A stretch of 64,000 bases of DNA from CBDCVD01 sp965224015 (GTDB lineage Bacteria > Pseudomonadota > Alphaproteobacteria > Rhizobiales > CBDCVD01): contig OZ245032.1 of NCBI GenBank assembly GCA_965224015.1, positions 2,790,001 through 2,854,000 of the forward strand. Direction: 5' to 3'. The position numbers and the translations under genes are program-made. Position 1 is the first letter of the stretch. Each line of letters begins with the position of its first letter. The notes beneath the pieces were generated by a model. That model ran no database searches. It was given only the letters and a program-made list of their open reading frames with translations, and was not told the DNA's origin. Below are positions 60,542-64,000 of this stretch, one piece after another.

Positions 60542-61057
60542 TCAGGCGGCGTTTTTCTCGGCGTAAGCATTCAGCACCCGCGCGACTTGACCACCAGGGG
60601 CGCTTAGCACCTGGGCAATCCGCGACGCCGGGGTCGAGATCAACCCGACAAACTGGCCACGCAACACATCCAATGACGGCAATTCGGCCAATGCCTTTAC
60701 CGCCGTCACGTCGAGATGGGTTGATCCCATTGCCCCACCAAGAACGATCAATTTGTCATGCTCCTTGGCAAAATTAATCATGACCTTGGGTGCTGCAACA
60801 GGATCGTCCGAATAAGCAATCGAAGTAGGGCCCGAGAACAGATCATTGATATGATTAATCCCGGTGCCATCAAGGGCCAGCTTCGCCATTCGGTTTTTGG
60901 TCACCTTGAACGTTCCTCCTTCGGCGCGCATGCGTGAGCGCAAGTCACTCAACTGTGCAACCGAAAGGCCGGAGTAATGCGCCACCACCACCACGCTTGT
61001 GCTTGTAAACACATCGTGTAACGTAGCAACGAGAGCTTGCTTTTCAGCTCTATTCAC
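60542..61057 (-). CDS. rplJ: Ribosomal protein L10
   Basis: 171 residues: MNRAEKQALVATLHDVFTST, VVVAHYSGLSVAQLSDLRSR, FKVTKNRMAKLALDGT. It is the stalk base that binds L7/L12 and represses its own mRNA. A 359-bp leader separates it from rplA. Confidence 0.97.
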   Translation of the reverse strand: MNRAEKQALVATLHDVFTSTSVVVVAHYSGLSVAQLSDLRSRMRAEGGTFKVTKNRMAKLALDGTGINHINDLFSGPTSIAYSDDPVAAPKVMINFAKEHDKLIVLGGAMGSTHLDVTAVKALAELPSLDVLRGQFVGLISTPASRIAQVLSAPGGQVARVLNAYAEKNAA

Positions 61058-61416
61058 ACGTAAACTCCAAGGTATCGGCAGACCGCAGGGTTCTGCCTTT
61101 AAGGGTTACCACGGTCCGACACGCTTTATTTCCTGCGTCCACAAGCCTGTCAGACATTTAAGGCCTGCCCGGCCATCCTGTGCAGCAGCGCTTGCAAGCC
61201 AACACAGCGTGGCACCTTACGGTTCGAACCAACAAGCCAGCGCATCGGCGCTTTATATTGGCTCTCCCATCTCATGCAGGGCGTTACCGATTAAGCCTTG
61301 CGGCCCCTACAATCTCGGACAGGTTCGACCGGCCCCGTTTCGGGTCCGATCAAGCTCTTTACACGGCGCGACAAGACAGGCTCTGCATCATCAAAGCGGA
61401 TGAATACAAAGCCGCC
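61058..61416 (-). promoter_or_regulatory. L10 leader region of rplJ
   Basis: This gap has no gene. Just before rplJ the minus strand contains GGCAGA ... TCTGCC (stem around 61075-61100), and further hairpins are visible upstream (GACCGGCC/GGCCGGTC-like around 61330). The location and length suit the L10 autoregulatory leader and an internal promoter. I cannot confirm the kink-turn by eye. Confidence 0.5.
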
Positions 61417-62118
61417 TTATGCCGCACTCAGTGAACTGATATCGACGCGCACGCTCGGCCCCTGAGTCGAGCTTAGCGACACGCGCTTTACATAGGTTCC
61501 TTTCGCACCGGATGGCTTTGCCTTGTTGACAGCATCCGTGAAAGTGCGCACGTTTTCCAAAAGGGCGGACGCCTCAAAGCTGGCTTTGCCTACACCGGCC
61601 TGAACAATCCCCGCCTTTTCCACCCGAAATTCAATCGCCCCCCCCTTGGCAGCTTTAACCGCCTCGCTTACGTCTGCGGTTACGGTGCCTACCTTAGGAT
61701 TGGGCATAAGGCCACGCGGACCGAGGACCTTGCCAAGGCGCCCCACAAGAGACATCATGTCAGGGGTTGCAATGCAGCGATCAAAATTCATCTCACCCCT
61801 TTGCACCGCTTCCACAAGATCCTCGGCGCCAACCACATCGGCGCCAGCGGCCTTGGCTTCATCGGCCTTGTCAGCGCGCGCAAACACGGCAACCCGTACC
61901 GTGCGCCCTGTTCCGTTTGGCAACTGACAAACCCCACGCACCATCTGATCCGCATGGCGCGGATCGACGCCAAGATTCATCGCCACCTCAATCGTCTCGT
62001 CAAATTTGGCTTTAGCTTTTTGCTTGACCAGGGAAATGGCCTCCTCAAGGGAATAGGCCTTGTCCTTGTCAATTCCCTCGCGCAACTTGGCTAGGCGTTT
62101 TGCAACTTTCTTGCTCAT
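61417..62118 (-). CDS. rplA: Ribosomal protein L1
   Basis: 233 residues: MSKKVAKRLAKLREGIDKDK, FDETIEVAMNLGVDPRHADQ, GRTVRVAVFARADKADEAKA, VGRLGKVLGPRGLMPNPKVG. It binds the L1 stalk rRNA and can repress the rplKA mRNA. It overlaps rplK by 4 bases. Confidence 0.98.
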   Translation of the reverse strand: MSKKVAKRLAKLREGIDKDKAYSLEEAISLVKQKAKAKFDETIEVAMNLGVDPRHADQMVRGVCQLPNGTGRTVRVAVFARADKADEAKAAGADVVGAEDLVEAVQRGEMNFDRCIATPDMMSLVGRLGKVLGPRGLMPNPKVGTVTADVSEAVKAAKGGAIEFRVEKAGIVQAGVGKASFEASALLENVRTFTDAVNKAKPSGAKGTYVKRVSLSSTQGPSVRVDISSLSAA

Positions 62119-62549
62119 GATCCCCCCTTGATCTCAAGGCCCATGGAACGTGCTGATCCCTCAATAATTGCCATGGCGGCATCAATATTGGCGGCGTTCA
62201 GATCGCTCATTTTTTCCTCGGCAATCTGGCGTACCTGATCACGAGAGACGGACCCGGCAACCTCACGCCCTGGTTCCGATGCGCCCTTTTTCAGCTTTGC
62301 CGCCTGTTTCAGAAAGTGCGAAACCGGCGGTTTCTTCATGATATATGTGAAGGACTTGTCGGCGAAAATGGTAATCTTGACCGGAATCGGCGCGCCTTTT
62401 TCCATCTCCTGGGTTGCCGCATTAAAGGCCTTGCAGAATTCCATAATATTGATTCCGCGCTGGCCAAGCGCCGGCCCGATAGGCGGCGACGGCGTTGCAT
62501 TACCAGCAGGCACCTGTAGGCTGAGATAGCCTTCAATCTTTTTTGCCAT
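62115..62549 (-). CDS. rplK: Ribosomal protein L11
   Basis: 144 residues: MAKKIEGYLSLQVPAGNATP, SPPIGPALGQRGINIMEFCK, ITIFADKSFTYIMKKPPVSH. It forms part of the GTPase-associated centre. Upstream, 256 bases without a gene separate it from nusG. Confidence 0.98.
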   Translation of the reverse strand: MAKKIEGYLSLQVPAGNATPSPPIGPALGQRGINIMEFCKAFNAATQEMEKGAPIPVKITIFADKSFTYIMKKPPVSHFLKQAAKLKKGASEPGREVAGSVSRDQVRQIAEEKMSDLNAANIDAAMAIIEGSARSMGLEIKGGS

Positions 62550-62648
62550 GTTGCATCCTTGTCAAATGCACCGCATTGCGGCGCAACCATACGCATTCGC
62601 CGCAAATGCGACGGGTGATGACCGTGGTGCGACGGTGCGATCGCCGCC

Positions 62649-62671
62649 TTGATACCCTGGCGAGGTATCAA
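62649..62671 (-). promoter_or_regulatory. Hairpin in the rplK leader
   Basis: TTGATACC and GGTATCAA pair around CTGGCGA, inside the 62550-62805 gap between nusG and rplK. It may be part of an L1-binding or terminator structure; the gap has no coding frame I can support. Confidence 0.4.
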
Positions 62672-62805
62672 CCGTCCTCCACGGGTTTGTACCGTTGGCA
62701 CGGGTCTGAGTAACACGCCGGGTGACGGGGTGTGGGGATCATCATCCTTTGACGCAACGTCACGATTTTCCGGCAAAGCCCTCAGGGCTAATCTTTTCTA
62801 AGTGC

Positions 62806-63336
62806 TCAAAGCTTTTCCACCTGTGCATATTCCAACTCAACCGGCGTGGCCCTGCCGAAGATGGAGACTTCCACCTTAAGTCGCGCGCGCTCCTCATCGA
62901 CCTCTTCCACAAGTCCATTAAACGATGCAAACGGTCCATCAGCAACGCGAACCTGTTCGCCAATCTCGAAACTCACCGATGGTTTTGGTCGCGCGACACC
63001 CTCCTGCACCTGCTGCAAAATGCGCTCGGCCTCTCCATCGCTAATGGGCATGGGCTTTTGCTCCGAGCCCAAAAATCCTGTGACTTTGGGGGTATTCTTG
63101 ATCAAATGATACGCTTCGTCAGTAAGGTTCATCTTGACCATGACATAGCCTGGGAAAAACTTCCTTTCCGCGTCAACTTTACGCCCACGACGTAATTCAA
63201 CGACTTTTTCCGTCGGCACCAGAATTTCCTCAAACAAATGGATCAAGCCACTGGCCGCCGCATTCTCGCGAATAGCATCAGCGACCTTTTGTTCAAAATT
63301 CGAATACGCATGGACGATGTACCAGCGCATGGCCAT
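62806..63336 (-). CDS. nusG: Transcription termination/antitermination factor NusG
   Basis: 176 residues: MAMRWYIVHAYSNFEQKVAD, then FFPGYVMVKMNLTDEAYHLI and the KOW domain GEQVRVADGPFASFNGLVEE. It binds elongating polymerase and couples it to the ribosome. Order secE-nusG-rplK is normal. Confidence 0.97.
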   Translation of the reverse strand: MAMRWYIVHAYSNFEQKVADAIRENAAASGLIHLFEEILVPTEKVVELRRGRKVDAERKFFPGYVMVKMNLTDEAYHLIKNTPKVTGFLGSEQKPMPISDGEAERILQQVQEGVARPKPSVSFEIGEQVRVADGPFASFNGLVEEVDEERARLKVEVSIFGRATPVELEYAQVEKL

Positions 63337-63360
63337 TCACGATCTCCTTCCTAGTTGCAC

Positions 63361-63603
63361 TTATCGGTTGCCGACAATATAGCTAATGATGAACGTGTAC
63401 ACCTGATCAGCCGCCATGAAAAACAAGGCCATCAGCACCATCATAATCAGCACCATGATCGTCGCTGTTACCGTCTCGCGTCGCGTAGGCCAGGTTACCT
63501 TGGCCATTTCCGAGCGAACCTCCTGAATAAACACAAACGGATTAAACCGTTGTGGCTTGTGGGGCTTTCCGGTTTTAGCCGCTTTGGCGTCACTTTTGCT
63601 CAA
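63361..63603 (-). CDS. secE: Preprotein translocase subunit SecE
   Basis: 80 residues: FNPFVFIQEVRSEMAKVTWP, TRRETVTATIMVLIMMVLMA and one C-terminal membrane span. It clamps SecY. The tRNA-Trp gene lies 34 bases upstream. Confidence 0.95.
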   Translation of the reverse strand: MSKSDAKAAKTGKPHKPQRFNPFVFIQEVRSEMAKVTWPTRRETVTATIMVLIMMVLMALFFMAADQVYTFIISYIVGNR

Positions 63604-63636
63604 CGCTTATTCCTTTCAAAGCTTCTGCCGGTTGCA

Positions 63637-63712
63637 TGGCAGGGGTGGAGGGGCTCGAACCCCCGACCTACGGTTTTGGAGACCGTCGCTCTTCCAACTG
63701 AGCTACACCCCT
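63637..63712 (-). tRNA. tRNA-Trp (anticodon CCA)
   Basis: Acceptor AGGGGTG/CACCCCT, D arm TAGCTCAGTTGGAAGAGC, anticodon stem ACGGT/ACCGT with loop CTCCAAA, T arm GGGGGTTCGAGCCCC, and encoded CCA. It sits between tuf and secE as in most alphaproteobacteria. Confidence 0.96.
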
Positions 63713-63921
63713 TGCGAATGTCGGGCGCTTAAAGCCAAAAACCCAAAAACCTGGAACTCTCGACGACTCCACAAGTCTGATATGACCTATTACGACTTCT
63801 GGTTTGACGCCGATCTGTCTTGCCCATGGTGCCGGTCAGGATCCTGTAACCTTGTCATACCACAAGAGCTTTGCGTTTAATGCCTGGCCCAAGTTGAAAA
63901 CCGTTGTCCTATCAGCACCAT

Positions 63922-63960
63922 ACAATAGTCAGCGGGGACAAAAGCCCATAACGCTGGTAT
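63922..63960 (-). repeat. MITE-1 end fragment at the tuf stop
   Basis: CAATAGTCAGCGGGGACAAA, AGCCCATAACGCTGGTAT is a diverged MITE-1 left end. Its outer bases give the TAA of tuf (GAGTAATACC). The 63713-63921 stretch between it and tRNA-Trp holds no gene I can support. Confidence 0.6.
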
Positions 63961-64000
63961 TACTCGATAATGGTGGCGACGACGCCGGCACCTACCGTGC
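63960..64000 (-). CDS. tuf: Elongation factor Tu, C-terminal end
   Basis: Only the last 13 codons and a TAA are inside the window. They read TVGAGVVATIIE on the minus strand, the standard EF-Tu C-terminus, and the gene position before trnW-secE-nusG fits. The stop overlaps a MITE-1 fragment. Confidence 0.85.
   Translation of the reverse strand, partial: TVGAGVVATIIE

Noticed and set aside
63557..63880. Plus-strand frame across tRNA-Trp
   Set aside because: It runs through the tRNA gene and antisense to secE; not a real gene.

Overview
This 64 kb window is chromosomal DNA from an alphaproteobacterium. The core-gene neighbourhoods say so: tuf-trnW-secE-nusG-rplKAJL-rpoBC, rpsB-tsf-pyrH-frr-uppS-cdsA, rplS-leuC-leuD and mtgA-rpmF, together with a phosphatidylcholine synthase, an Anbu proteasome homologue and a long S2 protein ending in a helix-hairpin-helix domain. 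I cannot name the genus. The genome is loaded with short non-coding repeats that sit at gene boundaries and in one case inside a gene.

Layout. 1-12.8 kb: end of a phosphatidylcholine synthase gene, a solo solute-binding protein, a repeat-rich strip with a FosA-like gene split by a MITE, a beta-keto acid cleavage enzyme, leuD/leuC, rplS, a class II aldolase-like gene, ispA, mtgA, rpmF, a transglutaminase-like protease and Anbu. 12.8-19.1 kb: alpha/beta hydrolase, EamA transporter, lptC-lptA (no lptB beside them), a 740-bp repeat mosaic, a lytic transglycosylase and two MaoC-like hydratases. 19.1-27.7 kb: CysQ-like phosphatase, cdsA, two perfect parS sites, uppS, frr, pyrH, tsf, rpsB, tRNA-Arg and plsX.

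27.7-39.3 kb, all on the minus strand: a bacterial microcompartment (BMC) operon. Read in transcription order it has a four-gene polyamine-type ABC transporter, a short-chain dehydrogenase, an aminoglycoside-phosphotransferase-type kinase, a class III aminotransferase-fold protein, a CoA-acylating aldehyde dehydrogenase with a C-terminal encapsulation-type helix, a BMC-T shell protein, an unrecognised protein with an encapsulation-like N-terminus, a BMC-P, a BMC-H, a second BMC-T and an isochorismatase-like hydrolase. The enzyme set matches the aminoacetone/1-amino-2-propanol (RMM-type) microcompartment described from mycobacteria and rhodococci: amino alcohol to phosphate ester to aldehyde inside a shell, then to acyl-CoA. 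The transporter, the second BMC-T, the unknown protein and the hydrolase are distinctive, and this is the strongest candidate for an unusual system here.

39.3-51 kb, accessory: an AT-rich gap, a large cadherin-like/autotransporter gene frameshifted inside a 61-residue tandem repeat, a PilZ protein, an IS1182-like element whose transposase carries an in-frame amber codon, an L,D-transpeptidase remnant, and a DUF898 / M48 peptidase / DUF1499 membrane set. 51-64 kb: rpoC, rpoB, rplL, rplJ, rplA, rplK, nusG, secE, tRNA-Trp and the end of tuf, all minus strand, with hairpins in the spacers.

Repeat families, named here for reference: MITE-1 (about 102 bp, ends ATACC...GGTAT, TA target duplication); MITE-2 (about 140 bp, two hairpins, one end CTATAGCAAAATGCG); R3 (long hairpins with ends containing CTGATCAT); R4 (ends CTAGAGCGTGTCAGG, often supplying a TAG stop codon); R5 (GTCTATTAACGGGC hairpins).
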